34,907 bases of DNA from NCBI GenBank assembly GCA_002435595.1, contig DJBL01000165.1, positions 1-34,907 of the forward strand, written 5' to 3'. Positions 7,697-16,530 of this stretch are shown piece by piece. Under the pieces are notes generated by a model that was not told the DNA's origin, searched no databases, and saw only the letters and a list, made by a program, of their open reading frames with translations. Numbering within the stretch: position 1 is the first letter of the stretch; every line of letters starts with the position of its first letter. Made by a program: the position numbers and the translations under genes. Source of the stretch: Stenotrophomonas maltophilia (lineage in GTDB: Bacteria; Pseudomonadota; Gammaproteobacteria; Xanthomonadales; Xanthomonadaceae).

Positions 7697-7719
7697 AGCC
7701 GGGCAGAACCCGGCGCTAC
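7697..7719 (-). repeat. SMAG/REP-like GTAG hairpin overlapping a stop codon
   Basis: On the - strand, GTAG (7719-7716) is followed by a stem made of GCCGGG and CCCGGC (7709-7714 and 7698-7703) around a 5-nt loop. GTAG plus palindrome is the SMAG layout known from Stenotrophomonas. The TAG inside GTAG is the stop codon of the GIY-YIG gene. Confidence 0.65.
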
Positions 7720-7979
7720 GGGGTGGCCTGCAGCCACGCCAGCTTGCGCGCCCGCGGTTGCCGCTTGAGCTGCCATTCGGCCTTGGAGGCGGTTGCCCGG
7801 TCCGGGTAGGCGCGCATGGCCAGCAGCTTCACCGGCGGGTGGGCGCGCGTGTACTTGGCGCCCTTGCCGGCCAGATGGGCCTGGAAGCGGGCGTCCACAT
7901 CGTTGCTGATGCCGGCGTAGTAACTGCCGTTGCGGCATTCCAGCAGGTACACGTACCAAGGGGCGGGTTCAGCGGGCAT
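7716..7979 (-). CDS. GIY-YIG nuclease-superfamily protein (UPF0213/YhbQ-like)
   Basis: 87 aa, a single GIY-YIG domain. WYVYLLECRNGSYYAGIS carries the paired Y-Y-L and Y-A-G-I core. The catalytic-type Arg (DARFQAHLAGKGAKYTR) and a late Glu (ASKAEWQLKR) follow. Stand-alone short GIY-YIG proteins of this type are widespread; YhbQ of E. coli is reported to act on DNA ends, but the role is not settled. The start at 7979 is chosen over an upstream in-frame codon at 8081, because the domain begins here and a GATAAT -10 box ends 6 nt before the ATG. The stop codon is supplied by a SMAG repeat. Divergent from the riboswitch-yicG unit. Confidence 0.87.
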   Translation of the reverse strand: MPAEPAPWYVYLLECRNGSYYAGISNDVDARFQAHLAGKGAKYTRAHPPVKLLAMRAYPDRATASKAEWQLKRQPRARKLAWLQATP

Positions 7980-7985
7980 ACCGGG

Positions 7986-7991
7986 ATTATC
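7986..7991 (-). promoter_or_regulatory. -10 box of the GIY-YIG gene, probable leaderless start
   Basis: GATAAT on the - strand ends exactly 6 nt before the ATG at 7979 with no ribosome binding site between. This implies a leaderless mRNA. The box lies about 25 bp from the divergent riboswitch promoter. Confidence 0.55.
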
Positions 7992-8012
7992 CACCGGCGA
8001 GCGCCCAACGGC

Positions 8013-8021
8013 TGCTAGAAT
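8013..8021 (+). promoter_or_regulatory. extended -10 promoter of the glycine riboswitch transcript
   Basis: TAGAAT at 8016-8021 is preceded by TG plus one base, making an extended -10. The predicted start near 8028 is just before the first aptamer. No clear -35 is visible, which fits an extended -10 promoter. Confidence 0.5.
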
Positions 8022-8030
8022 CCGCCCCGG

Positions 8031-8222
8031 ATGCAGGAGAGAGGTGCCACGTTGGCACCCGCCGAAGGCGCAGGCTCCCATAATCGCTCAGGCCGGTGGC
8101 CCGGAACGCCACCAACCATGCATCCAGCACGCCGATCTGGAGAGAGGTCTTCAATGACCCGCCGAAGGGGCACGTGGCCTTGGCCACCGAACTCTCAGGC
8201 AAAAGGACAGCGGGAGCGGCAA
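8031..8222 (+). promoter_or_regulatory. tandem glycine riboswitch
   Basis: Two consecutive glycine aptamers are visible. The first begins with GGAGAGAGGTGCC (8036-8048), followed by GCCGAAGGCGCAGGCTCCC and GCTCAGGC. The second has CTGGAGAGAGG (8138-8148), CCGCCGAAGGGGCA and ACTCTCAGGCAAAAGGACAG (8191-8210). These blocks are the conserved cores of the class. About 90 nt of expression platform separate it from the yicG start; the SD (GGAG, 8297-8300) is flanked by CCTCCC, which could sequester it. Glycine riboswitches are known in front of UPF0126/TRIC genes as well as the glycine cleavage operon. Confidence 0.93.
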
Positions 8223-8308
8223 CGGAATCCCACCCTCACGACAGTGCCCCGCGCTGGCGTGCGATGTGCGTGCTTCCGTCCCCGCCTGACGTGCCCGGAG
8301 CCTCCCCC

Positions 8309-8926
8309 ATGCTGCTCTCCCTGATCTACCTCATCGCCATTTCCGCCGAAGCCATGACCGGCGCGCTGTCCGCCGGACGGCGGCGCATGGACCTGTTCGG
8401 CGTGGTCATCATTGCCTGCGTCACCGCGCTGGGCGGTGGTTCGCTGCGCGACATCGTGCTGGGCCACTACCCGCTGGGCTGGGTCAAGCACCCCGAGTAC
8501 CTGGGCTTCACCATCTGCGCGGCGTTGATCGCCACCTGGGTGGCGCGCTGGATGCACCACTTCCGCCGCACCTTCCTGGTGCTGGATGGGCTGGGGCTGA
8601 TCTGTTTCACCCTGATCGGCTGCGCGGTGGCGCGCGATGCCGGCCACGCCGCCCCGATCGTGCTGATCTCGGGCATGTTGACCGGTGCCTTCGGTGGTGT
8701 GCTGCGCGATGTGCTGTGCAACGAAGTCCCGCTGATCTTCCAGAAGGAGCTGTATGCGGTGATCACCCTGTTCACCGGCGCGGCCTACCTGGGCCTGCTG
8801 GAGCTGGGCGTGTCGATCAACGCCGCCACGCTGTGGTGCCTGGGCGGCGGCTTCCTGCTGCGCCTGCTGGCGATCCACTTCAAATGGGAAATGCCCAAGT
8901 TCGTCTACCGCGACGAGGTGCATTGA
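8309..8926 (+). CDS. yicG: TRIC-type cation channel protein, YicG/UPF0126 family
   Basis: 205 aa, the usual length, with about seven membrane segments built from two homologous halves. Each half carries the family's glycine-rich motif: GGGSLRDIVLGHYPLGWVKH in the first and TGAFGGVLRDVLCNEVPLIF in the second. The N-terminus LIYLIAISAEAMTGALSAGR matches E. coli YicG. Bacterial TRIC proteins form trimeric monovalent cation channels; their link to glycine is unexplained. The frame is open further upstream into the riboswitch, but the ATG at 8309 has a GGAG site and gives the family start. Its last codons overlap the 8917-8945 palindrome. Confidence 0.93.
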   Translation: MLLSLIYLIAISAEAMTGALSAGRRRMDLFGVVIIACVTALGGGSLRDIVLGHYPLGWVKHPEYLGFTICAALIATWVARWMHHFRRTFLVLDGLGLICFTLIGCAVARDAGHAAPIVLISGMLTGAFGGVLRDVLCNEVPLIFQKELYAVITLFTGAAYLGLLELGVSINAATLWCLGGGFLLRLLAIHFKWEMPKFVYRDEVH

Positions 8927-8945
8927 ACGGACCGTTCAATGCACC
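8917..8945. promoter_or_regulatory. perfect 29-bp palindrome, candidate TetR-type operator
   Basis: GGTGCATTGAACGG (8917-8930), one A, then its exact reverse complement (8932-8945). The core TTGAACGG-A-CCGTTCAA has the form of many TetR-family operators. It overlaps the yicG stop codon and lies 219 bp upstream of mdtA. A hairpin with a 1-nt loop and no U-tract makes a terminator less likely. No regulator gene is adjacent. Confidence 0.6.
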
Positions 8946-8969
8946 GGTAGCACCCGACCATCCCCGCTC

Positions 8970-8985
8970 CATGACCAAGGTCATG
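8970..8985. promoter_or_regulatory. second short palindrome upstream of mdtA
   Basis: CATGACC (8970-8976), AA, GGTCATG (8979-8985), with perfect 7-bp arms. It sits 25 bp downstream of the large palindrome and just before a TACCAT -10-like box at 9009-9014. Nothing else was recognised up to the mdtA start at 9164. Confidence 0.4.
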
Positions 8986-9163
8986 TGAGCGCAACCGCCT
9001 GCACGCGGTACCATGGCGCCCCCGCCCCTCCCGGGTCGGTATCCAGCCACGCTGCGGCCTTCGACCAGCGGCCCCGCCAGACAACCCCACTTCGCCTCGC
9101 CTGCCCCCACGGGCCGGTACACCATGGACGCGTTCGCCGTGTGGCGCACGCGCAGGATGCCCC

Positions 9164-10339
9164 ATGTCTGCCCCGCTCCCCCCGCGTTCCCGTCGTCTGT
9201 TCAAACCGCTGTTGCTCGTGGCCGTGCTGGCCGCCGCCGTGATCGCCTGGCGCGTGTTGTCGCCCGCGCCGGCCGCCGAAGCCGCCCCCCCGAGCACCGC
9301 AACGCCGGTGCGCGTGGCCACCGTGGTGCGCGAAGACCTGGTGGTGCGGCTGAAGGCGCTGGGCACGGTCACGCCGTTGCATACGGTGAGCCTGCGCAGC
9401 CGCGTGGACGGCGAACTGCTGCGGCTGTCGTTCCGCGAGGGCGAACACGTCAAGGCCGGCGACCTGATCGCCGAGATCGACCCGCGCCCCTACCAGGTGG
9501 CGTTGGCGCGTGCGCTGGGCACCCAGCAGCAGAACCTGGCCGAACTGGACAACGCGCAGACCCAGCTCAAGCGTTACAGCGAACTGCAGGCCAGGCACTT
9601 CGTCTCTGCCCAGGACCTGAGCGACCAGCAGAGCAAGGTGCGCCAGCTGCAGGGCCGGCGCCAGACCGACCAGGCCGCGGTGGATGAAGCCCGCCTGCAG
9701 CTGCAGTACACCCGTATCACCGCGCCGGTGGCCGGGCGCATGGGGCTGCGCAACGTGGACGTGGGCAACCTGGTGCGCAGCGGGGATACCGAACCGCTGG
9801 CCACCATCACCCAGACCACGCCGATCAGCGTGCTGTTCACCGTGCCCGAACCGGACCTGCCGGCCGTGGTGGCCGCCGTGCGCGCCACGCCCGACCTCAC
9901 GGTGGAAGCGTGGGATCGCGAAGAGCGCCAGGCGCTCGGCAGCGGCGTGCTGTCCAGCCTGGACAACCGCATCGACACCGCCACCGGCACGCTGAAGCTG
10001 CGCGCGCAGTTCGCCAATGCCGACGAGGCACTGTTTCCCAACCAGTTCGTCAACATCCGCCTGCAGGTGAGCAGTGCCGATGCGGTGGTGATTCCCAACG
10101 CCGCCGTGCAGTTTGGCAGCAAGGGCAGCTATGTGTACGTGATCGCCCCGGACAACACCTCGCACCTGCGCAACGTAGTGCTGGGCCCGGCCGATGGCGA
10201 GCGCGTCTCGGTGCGCGAAGGCCTCAAGGCCGGCGAACGGGTGGTGGTGGAAGGCATCGACGGCCTGCGCGAAGGCGCGCCGGTGGAGGTGGTGCCCACG
10301 CCGGCAACACAGGTGGACGCGCCGCGGACCGGCGCATGA
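9164..10339 (+). CDS. mdtA: RND efflux periplasmic adaptor MdtA (SmeI-type)
   Basis: 391 aa membrane-fusion protein that bridges the inner-membrane RND pump to an outer-membrane TolC-type channel. The N-terminus has a basic stretch and one hydrophobic anchor (LLLVAVLAAAVIAW). The biotinyl-lipoyl halves (VTPLHTVSLRSRVDGEL and YTRITAPVAGRMGLRNVDVG) flank a helical hairpin of about residues 105-175 (LAELDNAQTQLKRYSEL). Beta-barrel and membrane-proximal domains follow (VLFTVPEPDLPAV, FPNQFVNIRLQV, VPNAAVQ-type segment, GLKAGERVVVEGIDGL). AGGA at 9154-9157 precedes the ATG. First gene of an operon with two pump genes, the arrangement of E. coli mdtABC and S. maltophilia smeIJK. No outer-membrane component is encoded here. 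Confidence 0.93.
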   Translation: MSAPLPPRSRRLFKPLLLVAVLAAAVIAWRVLSPAPAAEAAPPSTATPVRVATVVREDLVVRLKALGTVTPLHTVSLRSRVDGELLRLSFREGEHVKAGDLIAEIDPRPYQVALARALGTQQQNLAELDNAQTQLKRYSELQARHFVSAQDLSDQQSKVRQLQGRRQTDQAAVDEARLQLQYTRITAPVAGRMGLRNVDVGNLVRSGDTEPLATITQTTPISVLFTVPEPDLPAVVAAVRATPDLTVEAWDREERQALGSGVLSSLDNRIDTATGTLKLRAQFANADEALFPNQFVNIRLQVSSADAVVIPNAAVQFGSKGSYVYVIAPDNTSHLRNVVLGPADGERVSVREGLKAGERVVVEGIDGLREGAPVEVVPTPATQVDAPRTGA

Positions 10340-13300
10340 ACCTCTCGCGGCCTTTCATCGAGCGCCCGGTCGCCACCACGCTGCTGATGGTGGCGCTGCT
10401 GCTGTCCGGCATCCTGGCCTACCGGCTGCTGCCGGTGGCGGCGCTGCCGCAGGTGGACTACCCGATCATCCAGGTCACCACGCTGTACCCGGGTGCCAGC
10501 CCGGGGGTGACCACCAGCGCGGTGACCGCGCCGCTGGAGCGCCAGCTTGGCCAGATTCCCGGGCTGAAACAGATGTCCTCCACCAGCTCGGGGGGCGCCT
10601 CGGTGATCACCCTGCAGTTCTCGCTGGAGGTGGCCCTGGGCGTGGCCGAGCAGGAGGTGCAGGCGGCGATCAACGCTGCCGACAGCTTCCTGCCCGACGA
10701 CCTGCCGGTGCCACCGGTGTATCGCAAGGTCAACCCGGCCGACACCCCGATCCTGACCCTGGCGGTGACCTCGCAGGGGCTGTCGCTGCCGCAGGTGCAC
10801 GACCTGGTGGATACGCGCATGGCCCAGCGCCTGTCGCAGCTGCCGGGCGTGGGCCTGGTGAGCCTGGCCGGCGGGCAGCGCCCGGCGGTGCGCATCCAGG
10901 TGAACCCGTCGGCGCTGGCCGCCAATGGCCTGAGCATGGCCAGCATCCGCACCGCGATCGGCGCGGCCAACGTCAACCTGCCCAAGGGCAGCTTCGACGG
11001 CCCCACCCGCGCGATCATGCTCGATGCCAACGACCAGATGCGCTCGGTGGCCGAGTACCAGGCGCTGATCCTGGCCTACAAGGACGGCGCGCCGCTGCGC
11101 CTGGGCGACGTGGCCACGATCGAAGACGGTGCGGAAAACCGCCAGCTGGCCGCATGGTCGGGCACCACGCCGGCGGTACTGATCAACATCCAGCGCCAGC
11201 CCGGTGCCAACGTGATCGCCGTGGTGGACCAGGTGCGGGCGCTGCTGCCGCAGCTGCAGGCATCGCTGCCCAAGGGCGTGGACGTGGCGGTGCTGAGCGA
11301 CCGCACCGAGTCGATCCGCGCTTCCATCCGCGGCGTCCAGCACGAGCTGCTGATCGCCATCGCGCTGGTGGTGATGGTCACCTTCGTGTTCCTGCGCAAC
11401 ATTCCGGCCACGATCATTCCCAGCATCGCGGTGCCGCTGTCGCTGGTGGGCACCTTCGGGGTGATGCTGCTGGCCGGGTTCTCGCTCAACAACCTCACCC
11501 TGATGGCGCTCACCATCGCTACCGGCTTCGTGGTCGACGATGCGATCGTGATGCTGGAAAACATCGCCCGCCACCTGGAGCGCGGCGCCACGCCGATGCA
11601 GGCCGCGCTGAAGGGCGCCCGGCAGATTGGCTTCACCCTGATCTCGCTGACCCTGTCGCTGATCGCCGTGCTGATCCCGCTGCTGTTCATGGCCGACGTG
11701 GTGGGCAAGCTGTTCCACGAGTTCGCGATCACCCTGGCGGTGGCGATCGGCATCTCCCTGCTGGTGTCGCTGACACTGACCCCGATGATGTGCGCACGCC
11801 TGCTCAAGGCCGGGCATGCCACCCGCCGCGACGCCGACGGCCAGGAATCGGCGCAGCAGGGCGACCCGTTCGACCGCGTGGTGGCCCTGTACGACCGCCA
11901 GCTGCATTGGGTGCTGCAGCGCCAGCCGCTGATGCTGGGCGCCACCGTGGCCACCCTGCTGCTCACCGCCGCGCTGTACGTGTGGGTGCCCAAGGGCTTC
12001 TTCCCGGTGCAGGACGCCGGCCTGATCCAGGGCATCAGCGAAGCGCCGCAGTCGATCTCGTTCCAGGCCATGGCGCAGCGCCAGCAGGTGCTTGCGACGG
12101 CGCTGCTGGAAGACGAGGACGTGGCCAGCCTGTCCTCGTTCATCGGCGTGGACGGCAACAACGCCACGCTCAACAGTGGCCGGTTGCTGATCGAACTGAA
12201 ACCACACGCGCAGCGCAGCAGCGACGCGCAGGCGATCATCGCGCGCCTGCAGCAGCGCGTGGCGCACGTGCCCGGCATCACGCTGTACCTGCAGCCGGTG
12301 CAGGAACTGGGCATCGAGGACCGGATCAGCCGCACCCAGTACCAGTTCACCCTGACCAGCCCGGACAGCGACCAGCTCGCGCAATGGACGCCCCGGTTGC
12401 TGGCCCACCTGCAGCAGTCCGCAGCCCTGGCCGACGTCGCCAGCGACCTGCAGAACCAGGGCCTGCAGGCACACGTGCTGATCGACCGCGTGGCCGCCGC
12501 ACGCCTGGGCATCAGCGTGGACGCGGTGGCCGATGCGCTGTACGACGCGTTTGGCCAGCGCCAGATCTCCACCATCTTCACCCAGGCCAACCAGTACCGC
12601 GTGGTGCTGGAAGCGCGCCCGGACGTGGCCTTCGGCCCGGACGCCATCGCGCGCCTGCACGTGGCCGGGCCGGATGGCAGACAGGTGCCGTTGAATGGCA
12701 TCGCGCGCATCGAGCAACGCCCGGCGCACCTGTTGATCAACCACGTGGGCCAGTTCCCGGCGGTGACGTTCTCGTTCAACCTGGCATCCGGCGCGTCGCT
12801 GGGCGAGGCGGTGCAGGCCATCGACGGCGCACGTGCGGCGATCGGCCTGCCCACCGGGGTGGAGCTGCGCCTGCAGGGCGCGGCCGATGCGTTCCGCGCC
12901 TCGCTGTCGAGCACGCTGTGGCTGGTGCTGGCCGCGGTGGTGGTGATGTACCTGGTGCTGGGCGTGCTGTATGAGAGTTTCATCCACCCCATCACCATCC
13001 TCTCCACCCTGCCCTCGGCCACGGTGGGCGCGCTGCTGGCGCTGCTGCTGAGCGGGCGCAGCCTGGACCTGATCGCGGTGATCGGCATCGTGCTGCTGAT
13101 CGGGCTGGTGAAGAAGAACGCGATCATGATGATCGACTTCGCGCTGGAGGCCGAGCGTGAGTTCGGCCTGGCCCCGCGCCAGGCGATTCACCAGGCCGCG
13201 CTGCTGCGCTTCCGTCCGATCCTGATGACCACGCTGGCCGCGCTGTTCGGCGCGATCCCGCTGATGTTCGCCAGCGGCTCGGGCGCGGAACTGCGGCAGC

Positions 13301-13443
13301 CACTGGGCGTGGTGATGGTCGGCGGGCTGATCGTCAGCCAGGTGCTCACCCTGTTCACCACGCCGGTGATCTACCTGTTCTTCGACCGCTTCCGCCGGCG
13401 CCCGGCCGAACCTGCCGACGATGTGGCCGAGGCCCACGCGTGA
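10336..13443 (+). CDS. mdtB: RND multidrug efflux transporter MdtB (SmeJ-type)
   Basis: 1035 aa, 12 predicted membrane helices with two large periplasmic loops. It starts FIERPVATTLLMVALLLSGI as HAE1-family pumps do. The proton-relay aspartates in TM4 are visible (TGFVVDDAIVMLENIARHLE), with the TM10 lysine in IGLVKKNAIMMIDFALEAE. The family signature TFGVMLLAGFSLNNLTLMAL is also present. The frame is open upstream to 9910, but the ATG at 10336 overlaps the mdtA stop (ATGA), giving translational coupling and the correct N-terminus. In E. coli MdtB and MdtC form a B2C heterotrimer; the same is inferred here. Confidence 0.94.
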   Translation: MNLSRPFIERPVATTLLMVALLLSGILAYRLLPVAALPQVDYPIIQVTTLYPGASPGVTTSAVTAPLERQLGQIPGLKQMSSTSSGGASVITLQFSLEVALGVAEQEVQAAINAADSFLPDDLPVPPVYRKVNPADTPILTLAVTSQGLSLPQVHDLVDTRMAQRLSQLPGVGLVSLAGGQRPAVRIQVNPSALAANGLSMASIRTAIGAANVNLPKGSFDGPTRAIMLDANDQMRSVAEYQALILAYKDGAPLRLGDVATIEDGAENRQLAAWSGTTPAVLINIQRQPGANVIAVVDQVRALLPQLQASLPKGVDVAVLSDRTESIRASIRGVQHELLIAIALVVMVTFVFLRNIPATIIPSIAVPLSLVGTFGVMLLAGFSLNNLTLMALTIATGFVVDDAIVMLENIARHLERGATPMQAALKGARQIGFTLISLTLSLIAVLIPLLFMADVVGKLFHEFAITLAVAIGISLLVSLTLTPMMCARLLKAGHATRRDADGQESAQQGDPFDRVVALYDRQLHWVLQRQPLMLGATVATLLLTAALYVWVPKGFFPVQDAGLIQGISEAPQSISFQAMAQRQQVLATALLEDEDVASLSSFIGVDGNNATLNSGRLLIELKPHAQRSSDAQAIIARLQQRVAHVPGITLYLQPVQELGIEDRISRTQYQFTLTSPDSDQLAQWTPRLLAHLQQSAALADVASDLQNQGLQAHVLIDRVAAARLGISVDAVADALYDAFGQRQISTIFTQANQYRVVLEARPDVAFGPDAIARLHVAGPDGRQVPLNGIARIEQRPAHLLINHVGQFPAVTFSFNLASGASLGEAVQAIDGARAAIGLPTGVELRLQGAADAFRASLSSTLWLVLAAVVVMYLVLGVLYESFIHPITILSTLPSATVGALLALLLSGRSLDLIAVIGIVLLIGLVKKNAIMMIDFALEAEREFGLAPRQAIHQAALLRFRPILMTTLAALFGAIPLMFASGSGAELRQPLGVVMVGGLIVSQVLTLFTTPVIYLFFDRFRRRPAEPADDVAEAHA

Positions 13444-16400
13444 GTCCGCTGGCGCGGGCGATCGGCTGGTTCGTGCAGCACCCGGTAGCCACCCTGCTGC
13501 TGTCGGTGGCGGTGGTGCTGGCCGGCCTGCTGGGCTTGCGGCTGCTGCCGGTGGCGCCGCTGCCGCAGGTGGACTACCCGGCCATCAACGTCAGCGCCAG
13601 CCTGCCCGGGGCCAGCCCCGAGTCGATGGCGGCCAACGTGGCCACGCCGCTGGAACGGGCGCTGGGCACGATTCCGGGCTTGAGCCGGATCGACTCGGCC
13701 AGCACCCAGGGCTCCACCCAGATCGAGCTGCAGTTCGAACTGGGCCGCGACGTGGACAGCGCCGCGCGCGACGTGCAGGCGGCGATCAACGCCGCCCGCG
13801 CGCAGCTGCCCAGCGGCATGCCGGGCATGCCCCGGTACAACAAGGTCAATCCCTCGCAGGCACCGATCCTGGCGCTGGCGCTGAGTTCGGACAGCCTCTC
13901 GCCCGGGCAGATCTTCGATGTGGCCTCCACGGTGATCGCGCAGAAGCTGGCGCAGATTCCCGGGGTGGGCGAAGTGCAGGTGGGCGGCAGCTCGCTGCCG
14001 GCAGTGCGGGTGTCGCTGGACCCCAATGCGCTCAACCAGCAGCGCATCGCACTGGATGATGTCGCGGCGGCCATCCGCACCGCCAACGCGCTCAAGCCGC
14101 TGGGCAACGTGGCCAGCCAGAGCCGGCAATGGCAGCTGGAGGCCAGCCTGCAGCTGCGCAGCGCCGCCGAGTACCGCGACCTGATCATCGCCATGCGCGA
14201 GGGCCGCCCGGTGCACCTGCGCGACGTCGCCCAGGTCAGCGAGGGCGTGGAAGACCGCTATGCCAGCGGCTTCCACAACCAGCGCCCGGCGGTGCTGCTG
14301 ATCGTCAGCCGCCAGCCGGACGCCAACATCATCGAGACCGTCGACGCCATCAACGCGCAGATGGACACGCTGCAGGCGCTGCTGCCGGCCAGCATCGACA
14401 TGCAGGTGGTGATGGACCGCTCGCCGGTGATCCGCGCCACCCTGCACGAGGCCGAGCTGACCCTGCTGCTGGCCATTGCCCTGGTGGTGCTGGTGGTACT
14501 GGCCTTCCTGGGCCACTGGCGCGCGGCGCTGGTGCCCACCCTGGCCATTCCGGTGTCGCTGCTGGGTGCGCTGGCGGTGATCGCGCTGCTCGGTTTCTCG
14601 CTCAACACGCTGTCGCTGATGGCGCTGATCGTGGCCGCGGTGCTGGTGGTGGACGATGCCATCGTGGTGCTGGAGAACATCGCCCGCCATCGTGAAGAAG
14701 GCGCCTCACCGATGGATGCGGCCCTGCGCGGGGCCGGTGAAGTGGGCGCCACGCTGTTGTCGATGAACATCGCGCTGGCGGTGGTATTCGTGTCCATCCT
14801 TTTCCTGGACGACTTCGTGGAGAAGCTGTTCCGCGAGTTCTCGCTGACCCTGGTGGCGGCGATGGGCGTGTCGCTGCTGGTCTCGCTGAGCTTGACCCCG
14901 ATGCTGTGCGCGCGCCTGCTCGGGCGTGAGCGCCCGGGTGCGGGCAACGTGCTGCAGCGGGGCGGCACGGCGTTGTTCGAGCGGCTGCGCGGCGGCTACG
15001 TGGCCAGCCTGCAGACGATGCTGCGCTGGCTGGCGGTGCCGCTGCTGTTGTTCGGCGCGGTGATCGGGCTGAACGTGTGGCTGTTCCAGCAGGTGCCCAA
15101 GGGCATCGTGCCCAAGCAGGACACCGCCCAGCTGCGGGGTTTCGCGCGCGGCGACGACGGGCTGTCGTTCCAGGTGATGCAGCCCAAGATCGATGCGTAT
15201 CGCAAGTTGCTGCTGGCCGATCCGGCCATCAGCGACATCATCGGCTACATCGGCGGGCGCAGCGGGGTCAACAACGCCTTCATCATGATCAAGATGAAGC
15301 CGCTGGCCGAGCGCAAGGTGTCCAGCCAGCAGGTGATCGACCGCCTGCGCAGCAACATGCCGAAAATTCCCGGCGGCGGCATGTTCCTGTGGGTGGACCA
15401 GGACATCAAGCTGGAAGGCAGCGGCGACAGCGGCCAGTACGAGTTCCAGCTGCTGTCCGGCGAGCTGGAACCCCTGCGGCAATGGGCGCCCAAGGTGGCC
15501 GACGCGCTGCGCGCCCTGCCCGAGCTGGTGGACGTGGAATCCAAGGGCGACGAGGGCATGCGCCAGGTGGTGCTGGACATCGACCGCGACGCCGCCGCAC
15601 GGCTGGGCGTGGACATGCGCATGATCGCCTCGGTGCTCAACAACGCCTTCAGCCAGCGCCAGGTGGCCACGCTGTACGACACGCTCAACCAGTACCGCGT
15701 GGTGATGGAACTGGACCCGCGCTATACCCAGGACCCGTCCACGCTGGACCAGATCCACGTGATCGGCAAGGACGGTCAGCGCCTGCCGCTGTCCTCGATC
15801 GCCAGCTGGTCCTACGGCATGGCACCGGACCGCATTTACCACAGCCAGCAGTTTGCCTCGGTCTGGATCGAGTTCGCCCTCGCACCCGGCGTAACCCTGG
15901 ACCAGGCGGTGAAAGCCGTGGACCGCGCGATGGCCGGCATCATGCTGCCCACCCACGTGCAGGCCAGGCTGAGTGGCGAGGCCGGTGGCTTCGAGACACT
16001 GCGCGAACGCCAGCTGTGGCTGATCGTGGGCGCGATGCTGGCGGTGTACCTGGTGCTGGGCGTGCTGTACGAAAGCTTCCTGCAGCCGCTGGCGATCCTG
16101 TCCACCCTGCCCTCGGCCGGTGTGGGCGCGCTGCTGGCGCTGATGGCGTTCGGCAACGAATTGAACCTGATCTCGCTGCTGGGCCTGTTCCTGCTGGTGG
16201 GCGTGGTGATGAAGAACACCATCCTGATGATCGACTTCGCGCTGTCGGCCGAACGCGAGCGCGGGGTGTCGCCGTATGACGCCATCTGCGAAGCGGCACG
16301 GCTGCGCTTCCGCCCGATCCTGATGACCAGCGTGGCGGCGTTGCTGGGGACGTTGCCACTGATGCTGGCCACCGGCGAAGGCTGGGAGATGCGGCAGCCG

Positions 16401-16505
16401 CTGGGCATCGCGATCGTGGGCGGCCTGCTGGTCAGCCAGTGGCTGACCCTGTACACCACGCCGGCGATCTATCTGGCGTTGGCGAAGCTGAGGCGCGCCG
16501 CGTGA
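13440..16505 (+). CDS. mdtC: RND multidrug efflux transporter MdtC (SmeK-type)
   Basis: 1021 aa, the second RND subunit. The start is a GTG overlapping the mdtB stop (GTGA). Motifs: FVQHPVATLLLSVAVVLAGL at the N-terminus, AAVLVVDDAIVVLENIARH in TM4 and VGVVMKNTILMIDFALSAER in TM10. Both proton-relay elements are therefore kept in this subunit too. The periplasmic porter and docking loops lie between TM1-2 and TM7-8. Two tandem RND genes behind one adaptor are diagnostic for the MdtABC class, which in enterobacteria exports bile salts, novobiocin and beta-lactams; in S. maltophilia SmeIJK affects aminoglycoside susceptibility and envelope stress. Convergent with aroG across a SMAG pair. Confidence 0.94.
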   Translation: MSPLARAIGWFVQHPVATLLLSVAVVLAGLLGLRLLPVAPLPQVDYPAINVSASLPGASPESMAANVATPLERALGTIPGLSRIDSASTQGSTQIELQFELGRDVDSAARDVQAAINAARAQLPSGMPGMPRYNKVNPSQAPILALALSSDSLSPGQIFDVASTVIAQKLAQIPGVGEVQVGGSSLPAVRVSLDPNALNQQRIALDDVAAAIRTANALKPLGNVASQSRQWQLEASLQLRSAAEYRDLIIAMREGRPVHLRDVAQVSEGVEDRYASGFHNQRPAVLLIVSRQPDANIIETVDAINAQMDTLQALLPASIDMQVVMDRSPVIRATLHEAELTLLLAIALVVLVVLAFLGHWRAALVPTLAIPVSLLGALAVIALLGFSLNTLSLMALIVAAVLVVDDAIVVLENIARHREEGASPMDAALRGAGEVGATLLSMNIALAVVFVSILFLDDFVEKLFREFSLTLVAAMGVSLLVSLSLTPMLCARLLGRERPGAGNVLQRGGTALFERLRGGYVASLQTMLRWLAVPLLLFGAVIGLNVWLFQQVPKGIVPKQDTAQLRGFARGDDGLSFQVMQPKIDAYRKLLLADPAISDIIGYIGGRSGVNNAFIMIKMKPLAERKVSSQQVIDRLRSNMPKIPGGGMFLWVDQDIKLEGSGDSGQYEFQLLSGELEPLRQWAPKVADALRALPELVDVESKGDEGMRQVVLDIDRDAAARLGVDMRMIASVLNNAFSQRQVATLYDTLNQYRVVMELDPRYTQDPSTLDQIHVIGKDGQRLPLSSIASWSYGMAPDRIYHSQQFASVWIEFALAPGVTLDQAVKAVDRAMAGIMLPTHVQARLSGEAGGFETLRERQLWLIVGAMLAVYLVLGVLYESFLQPLAILSTLPSAGVGALLALMAFGNELNLISLLGLFLLVGVVMKNTILMIDFALSAERERGVSPYDAICEAARLRFRPILMTSVAALLGTLPLMLATGEGWEMRQPLGIAIVGGLLVSQWLTLYTTPAIYLALAKLRRAA

Positions 16506-16530
16506 TCATCGAACGCGCGACACCCCAGGG

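Noticed and set aside
10129..13437. Very long open frame on the - strand (about 1100 codons) opposite mdtB
   Set aside because: High third-position GC removes stop codons from the antisense frame. Composition is His/Gln/Arg/Gly-rich without any domain, and it mirrors a clear RND gene.
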